This document shows, piece after piece, positions 8,553 through 16,342 of a stretch of DNA of 64,000 nucleotides. The notes beneath the pieces were generated by a model. That model searched no databases, was not told the origin of the DNA, and saw only the letters and a program-made list of their open reading frames with translations. The stretch is taken from NCBI RefSeq assembly GCF_032586155.1, contig NZ_JAWHTC010000002.1, positions 1,116,001 through 1,180,000 of the forward strand, read 5' to 3'. Each line of letters begins with the position of its first letter. Position 1 is the first letter of the stretch. The DNA is from JAWHTC01 sp032586155. GTDB lineage: Bacteria; Pseudomonadota; Alphaproteobacteria; Rhodobacterales; Rhodobacteraceae. The position numbers and the translations under genes were made by a program.

Positions 8553-9281
8553 ATGGCAATTCTCGACAAACACCATGTACTTGAGAAAAACGTAACGCTT
8601 CTGGCCATCTTTGCCTTTCTGGTGGTGACCATCGGCGGCATCGTTCAGATCGCGCCTTTGTTCTGGCTGGAAAACACGATCGAGGATGTGGACGGCATGC
8701 GCCCCTACACCCCGCTCGAGCTGGCCGGTCGTGACCTCTATATCCGCGAAGGGTGCTATGTCTGCCACAGCCAGATGATCCGCCCGATGCGCGACGAGGT
8801 CGAGCGTTATGGTCACTACTCGCTGGCGGCAGAGTCGCAATATGACCATCCGTTCCAGTGGGGCTCAAAACGGACCGGGCCTGACCTGGCCCGTGTTGGC
8901 GGCCGTTACTCGGACGAATGGCATGTCGACCACCTGCGCGATCCGCAATCGGTTGTTCCGGAATCCGTGATGCCGAAATACGGCTACATGGAAAACCGGA
9001 TGATCGACGGCAAATACATCGGCGACCTGTTGGCAACGCACAAGCTTGTCGGCGTACCTTACACCGACGAGATGATCGAAAACGCCAAGGCAGACTTTGC
9101 TGCCCAGGCCGATCCGGACAGCGACTATGACGGTCTGATGGAGCGTTATGGCGAAAAGGTCCAAGTGCGCAACTTTGACGGCAAGCCCGGCATTTCGGAG
9201 ATGGACGCAATGGTCGCCTATCTGCAGATGCTTGGCACGTTGGTCGACTTTTCGACCTTCACGCCGGACGAAAGCCGTTAA
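8553..9281 (+). CDS. ccoO: cbb3-type cytochrome c oxidase subunit II (monohaem)
   Basis: A 242-residue membrane-anchored c-type cytochrome. One N-terminal membrane helix (LLAIFAFLVVTIGGIVQIAPLFW) leads to a periplasmic domain with a single haem c motif, CYVCH, followed by SQMIRPMRDEVERYG, which is highly conserved in CcoO. It passes electrons from CcoP toward the haem b centres of CcoN. It begins 14 bases after ccoN behind a strong AAGGAGGG ribosome site. Confidence 0.97.
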   Translation: MAILDKHHVLEKNVTLLAIFAFLVVTIGGIVQIAPLFWLENTIEDVDGMRPYTPLELAGRDLYIREGCYVCHSQMIRPMRDEVERYGHYSLAAESQYDHPFQWGSKRTGPDLARVGGRYSDEWHVDHLRDPQSVVPESVMPKYGYMENRMIDGKYIGDLLATHKLVGVPYTDEMIENAKADFAAQADPDSDYDGLMERYGEKVQVRNFDGKPGISEMDAMVAYLQMLGTLVDFSTFTPDESR

Positions 9282-9292
9282 GGGAGGGAATC

Positions 9293-9484
9293 ATGGAAAC
9301 ATATTCCCTTCTGCGTGAGTTCGCCGACAGCTGGATGTTGCTCGCACTCTTCACATTCTTCGTCGTCATGGTCCTTTGGGTCATGTTCCGGCCAGGAAGT
9401 ACGAAGACCTATCGCGATGTGGCAGAGATTCCGTTTCGGCATGAAGACAAGCCCGCGCCTGCGCGGGACGCCAAGGAGGCGTAA
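9293..9484 (+). CDS. ccoQ: cbb3-type oxidase small subunit CcoQ
   Basis: A 63-residue protein with one membrane helix (WMLLALFTFFVVMVLWVMF) followed by a short charged tail, the standard CcoQ layout. It stabilises the cbb3 complex, and in Rhodobacter it also takes part in oxygen signalling to the Prr system. It lies 11 bases after ccoO with GGGAGGG upstream, and five bases before ccoP. Confidence 0.93.
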   Translation: METYSLLREFADSWMLLALFTFFVVMVLWVMFRPGSTKTYRDVAEIPFRHEDKPAPARDAKEA

Positions 9485-9489
9485 GACAT

Positions 9490-10356
9490 ATGGCTAAACA
9501 ACCTGAAAATCACCAAGACCCGGATACCACGGGCCACAGCTGGGACGGGATTGAAGAATTCAACAACCCGCTGCCGCGCTGGTGGGTGTGGATCTTCTAC
9601 GCAACCATCATCTGGGGCATTTGGTACACCATCGCTTATCCGGCCTGGCCGGGTATCAAGGGCGCGACCGCCGGTTACCTGGGATTCTCGACCCGGGGTG
9701 AAGTGGCTGCCGACATCAACGCGGTCAATGAAGCGAACGCACCGAAGAATGACAAGCTGGCCTCGGTCGAGCTTGCCTCGATTGCGGACGATGCCGAGCT
9801 GAAAGGCTATGCCGTGTCGTCGGGCGCCGCCGTGTTCAAGACCTGGTGCGCCCAGTGTCACGGCTCGGGTGCGCAGGGGTTCAAGGGGTATCCCAACCTG
9901 CAGGACGATGACTGGCTTTGGGGTGGCAGCATGGAAGCGATCCATGAAACCATCACAATCGGTATCCGCAGCCCGGATCACGAAGACACCCGGATCAACG
10001 ATATGGGTGCCTATGGCCGTGACGAGCTTCTTGAGAAAGAAGAGATCGAACAGGTGGTCAACTACGTGATGTCGCTGTCTGGCGAAGCCAAGGACGCAAG
10101 CCTTGTCGCAGCCGGTGCGGTCGTGTTCGAAGATAACTGCTCGTCCTGTCACGCAGAAGGCGGTGTAGGTGACCAAGATCAAGGCGCGCCGAACCTGGCT
10201 GATGCAATCTGGCTGTATGGCGGTGACTACGATTCGGTCAAGGAAACCGTCTACAACGGTCGTTCGGGCGTTATGCCGAATTGGGACACCCGTCTCAGCG
10301 AAGCGCAGATTCGCGCCGTTACGACTTATGTCCACCAGCTTGGTGGTGGTGAATAA
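9490..10356 (+). CDS. ccoP: cbb3-type cytochrome c oxidase subunit III (dihaem)
   Basis: A 288-residue dihaem cytochrome c. The N-terminal TGHSWDGIEEFNNPLPRWW motif is followed by a membrane helix (WIFYATIIWGIWYTIAYPAW) that precedes two periplasmic cytochrome domains with CAQCH (about 119-123) and CSSCH (about 217-221). CcoP accepts electrons from soluble or membrane cytochrome c and hands them to CcoO. It is the final gene of the structural operon, followed by a series of hairpins. In relatives ccoG follows directly; here about 1.5 kb intervenes. Confidence 0.97.
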   Translation: MAKQPENHQDPDTTGHSWDGIEEFNNPLPRWWVWIFYATIIWGIWYTIAYPAWPGIKGATAGYLGFSTRGEVAADINAVNEANAPKNDKLASVELASIADDAELKGYAVSSGAAVFKTWCAQCHGSGAQGFKGYPNLQDDDWLWGGSMEAIHETITIGIRSPDHEDTRINDMGAYGRDELLEKEEIEQVVNYVMSLSGEAKDASLVAAGAVVFEDNCSSCHAEGGVGDQDQGAPNLADAIWLYGGDYDSVKETVYNGRSGVMPNWDTRLSEAQIRAVTTYVHQLGGGE

Positions 10357-10362
10357 AAGAAT

Positions 10363-10437
10363 TCCGGGGGTGTGAGCCCCCGGATATGGCACCGGCCCTT
10401 CCGTCCTGTTCGCGCGTTTCCTGGAAGGCCGGTGCCA
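10363..10437 (+). terminator. Double stem-loop at the end of ccoNOQP
   Basis: Two hairpins lie immediately after ccoP. The first is TCCGGGGG/CCCCCGGA (10363-10384, 6-base loop). The second is TGGCACCGGCC-TTCC paired with its complement (10387-10402 with 10423-10437, one bulged base). Neither has a T-run, so they may act as a Rho-related end or protect the cco mRNA from 3' decay. Confidence 0.65.
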
Positions 10438-10441
10438 GCTT

Positions 10442-10546
10442 ATTCTGCCCAAGTTGTGCAGAATTTCAATAGGTGACGATGAAATGCCTCTTTAGAGGCT
10501 TTTGTTCGCACCCGATCCCCACCGGCCTGCGCGCCGGTGTTTTTTT
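10442..10546 (+). ncRNA. Candidate small RNA or structured 3' UTR with terminator
   Basis: Three successive hairpins lie within 105 bases. They are ATTCTGC/GCAGAAT (10442-10464), GCCTC/GAGGC (10486-10499), and a strong CACCGGC/GCCGGTG stem (10520-10539) followed by seven T (10540-10546), a textbook Rho-independent terminator reading rightward. A small RNA processed from the ccoNOQP 3' UTR, or made from its own promoter, would fit. No known RNA family is recognised. The terminator itself is the most secure part. Confidence 0.45.
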
Positions 10547-10638
10547 GTCTCGGCGCAGTTGCACAGGTAAGGCCAGACGCGGAAATTACGCAACCCTCGG
10601 TCGCTGAGGTCAGGGTGATAGACGATAGGGTCAATCAT
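10492..10638 (-). CDS. Possible 48-residue small protein, overlapping the next
   Basis: Begins MIDPIVYHPDLSDRGL with GGAG eight bases upstream, and is coupled to the preceding small frame by an overlap. It is Arg/Lys-rich at the end. Its last third runs through the hairpin of the rightward terminator on the other strand, which lowers its credibility. No family is recognised. Confidence 0.25.
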   Translation of the reverse strand: MIDPIVYHPDLSDRGLRNFRVWPYLCNCAETKKHRRAGRWGSGANKSL

Positions 10639-10765
10639 GGTGCTTTCTCCGGTTTGGGGTTGAAGTTTTGCGTTGCCGCCAGTGATCTGGTGCGTCCCAA
10701 CGCGAGCGGCTGTGCGTTTTCTGACGTGTGGCGATCAAGAAGGAATCGGCCCATATTGTAAGCAT
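10631..10765 (-). CDS. Possible 44-residue small protein divergent from the LysR gene
   Basis: A short basic frame (MLTIWADSFLIATRQK...) preceded by GAGGAAAGG at ideal spacing, one of the best ribosome sites in the region. Its stop overlaps the start of the next small frame by eight bases. It lies in the position usually held by the target of a divergent LysR regulator. No family is recognised, and coding is inferred only from the ribosome site and overlap. Confidence 0.3.
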   Translation of the reverse strand: MLTIWADSFLIATRQKTHSRSRWDAPDHWRQRKTSTPNRRKHHD

Positions 10766-10862
10766 GACTTTTCCTTTCCTCATGCAGTAATGTCTTGAAA
10801 ATAGGAAATTTTACGGCTTTGTTGCGAGTCAAAGTGCCTGTCTATATGTAAGGTGAGATTAC

Positions 10863-11750
10863 ATGATTGATTGGATGTCCTTACCGCCGCTTGCCGCGCT
10901 GCGTGCCTTTGCGGCCTATGCCGAAACAGGCAACATCACAAAGGCTGGCGCGCGTTTGAACGTGAGCCACGCGGCGGTAAGCCAGCAGATACGTGCGCTG
11001 GAGGCGCATATGGGCGTCGCCTTGTTTGACCGAACCGGGCGCAGACTGCGGATGACGGCAGAGGGCGAGCGGCTGGCCAGGGCCTTGCAACAGGGGTTTG
11101 AGGGGATTGCCCAGACAATCGACGAAATGACCGGAGTCGAGGCCGAACGACCGCTGTTGGTGTCGGCCACTCCGACTCTGGCATCGGCCTGGTTGGTGCC
11201 ACGTTTGCCGGATTTCCGCGCCAAACATCCCGGTATTGATCTGATGATCGACGCCTCGGCGGAAGTGCGCGAGATCGGCCCTGGAGGAGTTGATCTGTCG
11301 ATCCGGTATGGCAATGGCGAGTGGCGTGGACTCGAGACCGACTTGCTGCTGCCATCGCCGGTCGTGGTGGTGGGGGCGGCCTCGCTTTATAACGGGCCGA
11401 CCCCTTGTGAGATTGAGGCGCTGGGCGAGTTCCCCTGGTTGCAGGAAATCGGCACAAACGAGGCCAGTGCATTCCTGAGCCGACATGGTGCCAGTGGCGA
11501 GCTGACCCATGGAACAACGTCGCTGCCTGGCAACATGATGCTGGAAGCGGTGCGTGCCGGTCAGGGGCTGGCGGCGGTGGCGTTGGTGACAGTTGAGGCC
11601 GATATTGCGGCCGGACGATTGAACATCCTGTGCCGCGATGACAGGGCGCAGGGATATTTCATCGTCACCCGCCCCGGGGTGCAGCGCCCGCCTGTGCGTG
11701 AATTTGTCAGGTGGCTACGCAGGCAGGGGCGGCAAAGCGTGACTAAATAA
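10863..11750 (+). CDS. LysR-family transcriptional regulator (GcvA-like)
   Basis: A 295-residue regulator. The N-terminal winged helix-turn-helix (LAALRAFAAYAETGNITKAGARLNVSHAAVSQQIRALE) is of the GcvA/AmpR type. The effector domain (about 95-290) begins LLVSATPTLASAWLVPRL and includes VDLSIRYGNGEW, also GcvA-like. It binds DNA as a tetramer; its ligand is unknown. A second ATG four codons in (MSLPPL) is possible. It interrupts the normal ccoP-ccoG order. AT-rich DNA upstream (10790-10862) probably holds its promoter and operator, shared with whatever is transcribed leftward. Confidence 0.88.
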   Translation: MIDWMSLPPLAALRAFAAYAETGNITKAGARLNVSHAAVSQQIRALEAHMGVALFDRTGRRLRMTAEGERLARALQQGFEGIAQTIDEMTGVEAERPLLVSATPTLASAWLVPRLPDFRAKHPGIDLMIDASAEVREIGPGGVDLSIRYGNGEWRGLETDLLLPSPVVVVGAASLYNGPTPCEIEALGEFPWLQEIGTNEASAFLSRHGASGELTHGTTSLPGNMMLEAVRAGQGLAAVALVTVEADIAAGRLNILCRDDRAQGYFIVTRPGVQRPPVREFVRWLRRQGRQSVTK

Positions 11751-11785
11751 TAGGTGTGTCAAAAATGTAGAATATCGAAGCCGGT

Positions 11786-11799
11786 TTGATACAGGTCAA
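11786..11799. promoter_or_regulatory. FNR-type box upstream of ccoG
   Basis: TTGATACAGGTCAA matches TTGAT-N4-ATCAA with one mismatch. It lies 63 bases before the ccoG GTG start and suggests that ccoGHIS is independently activated by FnrL despite its separation from ccoNOQP. Confidence 0.72.
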
Positions 11800-11862
11800 A
11801 GTGTTCGTGATCCCAACCTGTGAGAAGACCCTGACTGCGAACAGTATTTCCGGAGTGATTCC

Positions 11863-13290
11863 GTGTCCCAACAAGAACCCCAAAAGCTTTATGCCGCGCG
11901 TGAGCCGGTGTTTCCAAAAAAGGTCTACGGCAAGTTCCGTAACCTGAAATGGGGGATCATGATTTTTACCCTGGGGATCTACTATCTGACCCCCTGGATT
12001 CGGTGGGACCGTGGGCCCAGCCTGCCCGATCAGGCGGTTCTGGCAGACCTGGCGAACCGCCGATTCTATTTCTTCTGGATCGAGATCTGGCCGCATGAAT
12101 TCTATTTCATTGCAGGCTTGCTGGTGATGGCCGGTTTGGGGCTTTTTCTGTTTACCTCGGCATTGGGGCGGGTGTGGTGCGGCTATGCCTGTCCACAAAC
12201 AGTTTGGACGGACCTTTTCGTTCTGGTCGAACGCTGGATTGAGGGGGACCGCAACGCGCGCCTGCGTCTGCACCGGCAGAAGAAATGGGACTTCCGCAAG
12301 TTCCGCCTGCGGTTAATCAAGTACAGCTCCTGGATTTTGATCGCGCTTGCGACCGGTGGGGCCTGGGTTTTCTATTTCACCGATGCGCCAACACTTTTGG
12401 TGGACCTGGTTACCGGCCAGGCGCACCCGATTGCCTATACCACCATCATGGTGATGACCGGCACGACCTTTTTCTTCGGCGGGATCGCACAGGAGCAGGT
12501 TTGTATCTATGCCTGCCCATGGCCCCGTATTCAGGCGGCGATGATGGACGAGGACACGCTTGTCGTGGCCTATCGCGACTGGCGTGGTGAGCCGCGTGGC
12601 AAGCTGAAGAAAGGCAAGGAGAACCCGGATCAGGGGGACTGCATCGATTGCATGGCCTGTGTGAACGTTTGCCCTGTGGGGATCGATATACGTGACGGTC
12701 AGCAGCTGGAATGCATCACCTGTGCGCTGTGCATCGACGCCTGCGACGACATGATGGACAAGATCGGCAAGCCGCGCGGTTTGATCGATTACATGGCCTA
12801 TACCGACGAAAAGGCCGAACGCGAGGGCGGGACCGCCAAGAACATCTGGAAGCACGTTTTCCGGCCGCGGACCATGCTTTACACCAGCCTATGGTCGCTG
12901 GTGGGTGTTGGCCTGATCGTGGCGCTGTTTATCCGCTCTGACATCGACATGACTGTCGCTCCGATCCGCAACCCGACCTTTGTAACACTGTCCGATGGTA
13001 CGATACGCAATGTCTACGAGATCAAGCTGCGCAACAAGCACGGCGAAGAACGACCATTCCTGTTGTCGGTACGGGGCGACCCATCCCTGACGATGGAGAT
13101 TGAAGGCAGTGCCTATAGTTCCGTCAAGGTGCCCGCCGATACCGCCCTGCCGGTGCGCGTCTACGTCATGGCGCCCAAGGGATCGCAGCCAGCGGAAAGT
13201 GAACGCGTTCCGTTCCGCTTCTGGGCGGAAGACATGACAAATGGCGACCGAGCCTATAAAGATACCGTGTTTAACGGAAAGGCGAATTGA
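11863..13290 (+). CDS. ccoG: cbb3 oxidase assembly ferredoxin-like protein CcoG/RdxB
   Basis: A 475-residue membrane protein with about five helices and two 4Fe-4S ferredoxin motifs, CIDCMACVNVCPVG and CITCALCIDACDD, on the cytoplasmic side. Further cysteines occur in WCGYACPQTVW and CIYACPWPR. CcoG is thought to reduce Cu(II) to Cu(I) for CcoI during maturation of the CuB site. A C-terminal Ig-like FixG domain occupies about 365-475. It starts with GTG behind CGGAGTGA. Its stop overlaps the ccoH ATG by one base (TGATG). Confidence 0.95.
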   Translation: MSQQEPQKLYAAREPVFPKKVYGKFRNLKWGIMIFTLGIYYLTPWIRWDRGPSLPDQAVLADLANRRFYFFWIEIWPHEFYFIAGLLVMAGLGLFLFTSALGRVWCGYACPQTVWTDLFVLVERWIEGDRNARLRLHRQKKWDFRKFRLRLIKYSSWILIALATGGAWVFYFTDAPTLLVDLVTGQAHPIAYTTIMVMTGTTFFFGGIAQEQVCIYACPWPRIQAAMMDEDTLVVAYRDWRGEPRGKLKKGKENPDQGDCIDCMACVNVCPVGIDIRDGQQLECITCALCIDACDDMMDKIGKPRGLIDYMAYTDEKAEREGGTAKNIWKHVFRPRTMLYTSLWSLVGVGLIVALFIRSDIDMTVAPIRNPTFVTLSDGTIRNVYEIKLRNKHGEERPFLLSVRGDPSLTMEIEGSAYSSVKVPADTALPVRVYVMAPKGSQPAESERVPFRFWAEDMTNGDRAYKDTVFNGKAN

Positions 13291-13763
13291 TGTCCGACGG
13301 CACGAAAAAGGGCCGCGAGATCACCGGCAAGCATGTGCTGATCGGTTTTGTCGCCGCCTTCGGAGTGATCATCGCGGTCAACCTGATCATGGCGTTTAGC
13401 GCGGTGAAGACTTTCCCCGGGCTTGAGGTCAAGAACTCGTATGTCGCGAGCCAGGAGTTCGACAAGCGCAAGGCGCTGCAGGAGGCCCTGGGCTGGTCTG
13501 TGTCGGCACGGCATGAGGGGGAGGAATTGGTCCTGTCCATCACCGACCGCAACGGCAACCCGGTCGAAGTAAAAGAGCTGAACGCGATCTTGGGTCGCCC
13601 GACCAGCGTAAAGGAAGATGTCGAGCCCGAGTTCCGGTTCAACGGCAGCGCCTATGTCGCACCGCTGAGCCTGCAAGATGGCAATTGGGACGTGCGGATG
13701 GTGGCCTATGCTGCCGACGGCACCGAGTTCCGCAAACGTGTGAAGATGGAATTCAAGAAGTAG
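13290..13763 (+). CDS. ccoH: cbb3 oxidase assembly protein CcoH/FixH
   Basis: A 157-residue protein with one N-terminal membrane helix (HVLIGFVAAFGVIIAVNLIMAFSAV) and a periplasmic beta-rich FixH domain. It interacts with CcoN and CcoP and is needed for stable cbb3 assembly. Start at ATG 13290, one base into the ccoG stop; a TTG one codon earlier is less likely. Only four bases separate it from ccoI. Confidence 0.92.
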   Translation: MSDGTKKGREITGKHVLIGFVAAFGVIIAVNLIMAFSAVKTFPGLEVKNSYVASQEFDKRKALQEALGWSVSARHEGEELVLSITDRNGNPVEVKELNAILGRPTSVKEDVEPEFRFNGSAYVAPLSLQDGNWDVRMVAYAADGTEFRKRVKMEFKK

Positions 13764-13767
13764 CGCC

Positions 13768-15954
13768 ATGACCGCAACGATGCGCCCAAACCTTTCGGCC
13801 TGTCCGGCCTGCTCTGCCGCCCCGGCGGCCGAGGCGTTGGCGGATGCGGCCGAGCAAAAAGATGTGCGCATTGCCCTGTCATTGCCAACAATTCACTGCG
13901 CCGCCTGTATCGTTGCGGTGGAAAAGGCGCTGAATGACTATCCTGGTGTCGAAAGCGCGCGGGTGAACCTGACCCTCAAGCGCGCCACGATCGAGGCCGA
14001 CCCTGAGGTGATGCCCAACGATCTGGCCAAGATGTTGGAAGACATAGGCTATGAGGCATACGAGCTTGATCCCGGGACACTGAGTGCGACCGAGACCGAC
14101 AAGGCCGGTCGCGAGCTGTTGATGCGGTTGGCCGTGGCCGGGTTTGCCTCGATGAATGTGATGTTGTTGTCAGTGTCGGTCTGGTCCGGGGCAGCGGATG
14201 CAACCCGCGACATGTTTCACTGGATCAGTGCCGCGATCACCCTGCCGACGATTGCTTTTTCCGGCCAGCCGTTTTTCCGTCACGCCTGGACGGCGCTCAG
14301 GGCCGGGCGGCTGAACATGGATGTGCCGATTACGCTGGCGATCCTGCTGGCGGTTTTCACGTCGCTTTGGGAAACGTCCCTTTCCGGTGAACATGCCTAT
14401 TTCGATGCGGCGCTGGCGCTCACTTTCTTCCTTCTGGCCGGTCGTTATCTTGACCACCGCACAAGGGCGATTGCCCGGTCCGCGGCCGAGGAACTGGCCG
14501 CTTTGGAAGTGCCCCGTGCGATCCTGATGGTGGATGGCGAGGAACATCAGGTGCCGGTCGCGCAGGTTGTCGTTGGAGATCTGGTTCTGGTGCGCCCGGG
14601 CGGACGGATGCCGGTAGATGGCGAGATTTTTGAAGGTCATTCAGAGATCGACCGCTCGCTTCTGACCGGGGAAACTCTGCCGGTCTATGGTGGACCGGGG
14701 CAGGGTGTTTCGGCGGGTGAGGTGAACCTGACCGGGCCGCTGGTGATCCGCGCTACGGCCGTAGGTGAAGAGACCTCGCTGCACCGTATGGCAGATCTTG
14801 TGGCGATCGCTGAATCGGGCCGCTCGCGCTATACCTCGCTGGCAGACAGCGCCGCCAAGCTTTATGCGCCGGGCGTGCATATCCTGTCCGCCTTGGCCTT
14901 TGTCGGTTGGTATCTTTACACATGGGACGTGCGAACGGCGCTTAACATCGCTGCCGCCGTTCTGATCATTACCTGCCCCTGTGCGCTTGGCCTGGCCGTG
15001 CCGGCTGTGACGACAGCAGCGTCGGGGCGCCTGTTCCGCAAGGGGATGCTGATCAAGCACTCGACCGCGCTGGAACGGTTGGCGCAGGTCGATACTGTGG
15101 TGTTCGACAAAACCGGCACGCTGACTTCGGGCACGCCCGAAGTGATGAACCTGGATCAGGTGTCGACCCGCGATGTTCAAATTGCCATGGCGCTGGCGCA
15201 GGGATCTTCGCATCCGCTTTCGGTTTCGCTGGTGGCGGCCGCGCGTGACGCGGGGTTTGAGCCTGCCGAAGTCGAAGAGATCACCGAGGTTCCGGGATAC
15301 GGCACCAAGGGCACGTGGCAGGGCCGCGAAGTTCGCCTGGGCCGTGCCACATGGGTCAATGCGCCGTCGATCAGCCGCACGGCGGCCTGGCTTAAGGTCG
15401 GTGATGAAGACTCGCAGGCGTTCGAATTCACCGACCGGCTGCGCGAAGGCGCCGAACAGGCGATTGCCGCACTGAAAGAGGCGGGCAAAGAGGTCTACCT
15501 GATGTCGGGCGATACCACCGCGGCGGTCGAGGCCATGGCGGCGCGCCTGGGCATTCCGCATTGGATGGCCGAGGCGCTGCCTGCGGACAAGGCCGCGCGG
15601 GTGCAGGACATGGCCGAGGACGGGCGCAAGGTTTTGATGGTGGGCGATGGTCTGAATGACACGGCGGCGCTTGCCGCGGCGCATGTGTCAATCTCACCGG
15701 CCAGCGCGCTGGACGCGGCGCGGGTGGCCAGCGATATCGTGCTTCTGGGCGGAGATCTGTCACCGATTGGTGATGCAGTGAGCACGGCGCAATCCGCCAT
15801 CCGCCGCATCCGCGAGAATTTCCGTATTGCCACGCTCTACAACGTGATCGCTGTGCCTTTGGCGGTGGCGGGCCTCGCCACGCCGCTGATTGCCGCATTG
15901 GCGATGTCCGCCAGTTCGATTACAGTGTCGCTGAATGCATTGCGGTTGAGGTAA
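13768..15954 (+). CDS. ccoI: Copper-exporting P1B-type ATPase for cbb3 assembly
   Basis: A 728-residue heavy-metal P-type ATPase. The N-terminal HMA domain has the motif HCAAC (about 45-49), preceded by a CPAC pair. Eight membrane helices follow, with the CPC metal site (ITCPCALGLAVP), phosphorylation motif DKTGTLT, nucleotide site SSHPLS, and the hinge GDGLNDTAAL. CcoI-type pumps move Cu(I) to the periplasm slowly and with high affinity to load the CuB site, rather than for detoxification. Context between ccoH and ccoS supports that role. Confidence 0.96.
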   Translation: MTATMRPNLSACPACSAAPAAEALADAAEQKDVRIALSLPTIHCAACIVAVEKALNDYPGVESARVNLTLKRATIEADPEVMPNDLAKMLEDIGYEAYELDPGTLSATETDKAGRELLMRLAVAGFASMNVMLLSVSVWSGAADATRDMFHWISAAITLPTIAFSGQPFFRHAWTALRAGRLNMDVPITLAILLAVFTSLWETSLSGEHAYFDAALALTFFLLAGRYLDHRTRAIARSAAEELAALEVPRAILMVDGEEHQVPVAQVVVGDLVLVRPGGRMPVDGEIFEGHSEIDRSLLTGETLPVYGGPGQGVSAGEVNLTGPLVIRATAVGEETSLHRMADLVAIAESGRSRYTSLADSAAKLYAPGVHILSALAFVGWYLYTWDVRTALNIAAAVLIITCPCALGLAVPAVTTAASGRLFRKGMLIKHSTALERLAQVDTVVFDKTGTLTSGTPEVMNLDQVSTRDVQIAMALAQGSSHPLSVSLVAAARDAGFEPAEVEEITEVPGYGTKGTWQGREVRLGRATWVNAPSISRTAAWLKVGDEDSQAFEFTDRLREGAEQAIAALKEAGKEVYLMSGDTTAAVEAMAARLGIPHWMAEALPADKAARVQDMAEDGRKVLMVGDGLNDTAALAAAHVSISPASALDAARVASDIVLLGGDLSPIGDAVSTAQSAIRRIRENFRIATLYNVIAVPLAVAGLATPLIAALAMSASSITVSLNALRLR

Positions 15955-15958
15955 CGGC

Positions 15959-16117
15959 ATGAACATCCTGACCTATTTGATCCCGATCTCGTTGATCCTG
16001 GGCGGTGTCGGGCTTCTGGCTTTTGTCTTTACCGTGCGCAGCAATCAATATGACGACCCCGAAGGCAATGCCCGGCGCATCCTGTCAGACGAATATGACG
16101 ACAAACCCAAGAGCTGA
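15959..16117 (+). CDS. ccoS: cbb3 oxidase maturation protein CcoS
   Basis: A 52-residue protein with one membrane helix (ISLILGGVGLLAFVFTVRSNQYDDPEGNARRI, helix part first). The motif NQYDDPEGNARRIL is the conserved CcoS signature. CcoS is required for insertion of haem b and copper into CcoN. It starts four bases after ccoI and ends the ccoGHIS operon. The following 225 bases hold only repeats. Confidence 0.93.
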   Translation: MNILTYLIPISLILGGVGLLAFVFTVRSNQYDDPEGNARRILSDEYDDKPKS

Positions 16118-16172
16118 ACGTTCCACCGTTCCAATTGCAGGTGCCTGCCCGGTTTGAAGAGGTGGGTCTTCT

Positions 16173-16229
16173 GAGTATTTGCGCCAAGAAAGAGACCAGC
16201 GTCCGTGCTCTTTCTTGGGGAAAATACTC
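16173..16229. repeat. Convergent-junction repeat, full inverted pair
   Basis: GAGTATTT...CCAAGAAAGAG (16173-16194) faces CTCTTTCTTGG...AATACTC (16208-16229) across a 13-base loop, giving a stem of about 20 pairs with two mismatches. It lies between the convergent ccoS and the carboxypeptidase gene and has T/A-rich arms on both strands, so it could terminate transcription from either side. Confidence 0.75.
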
Positions 16230-16290
16230 AAATCCCGACAGCTGATCTTGATGCGATCTCTGGGAAAGCAGCGACGGGCCCGCCGTCCCG

Positions 16291-16334
16291 CCGAGCGAAG
16301 CGAGGCCCCCTGGCGACGCCGAAGGCGGCGCAAA
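16291..16334. repeat. CCGAGCGAAGCGAGGCC block, copy 1
   Basis: CCGAGCGAAGCGAGGCC (16291-16307) is followed by a GGCGACGCC...GGCGGCGCAA tract. Almost the same 44 bases recur at 31155-31198, and the first 17 recur at 44995. A small GACGG/CCGTC hairpin (16273-16287) precedes it. Confidence 0.7.
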
Positions 16335-16342
16335 GCCTCTGA

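Noticed and set aside
6850..9210. A 786-codon open frame on the minus strand opposite ccoN and ccoO
   Set aside because: It is rich in Arg, His, Pro and Gln without any domain, and is the mirror of two certain genes with biased third codon positions.
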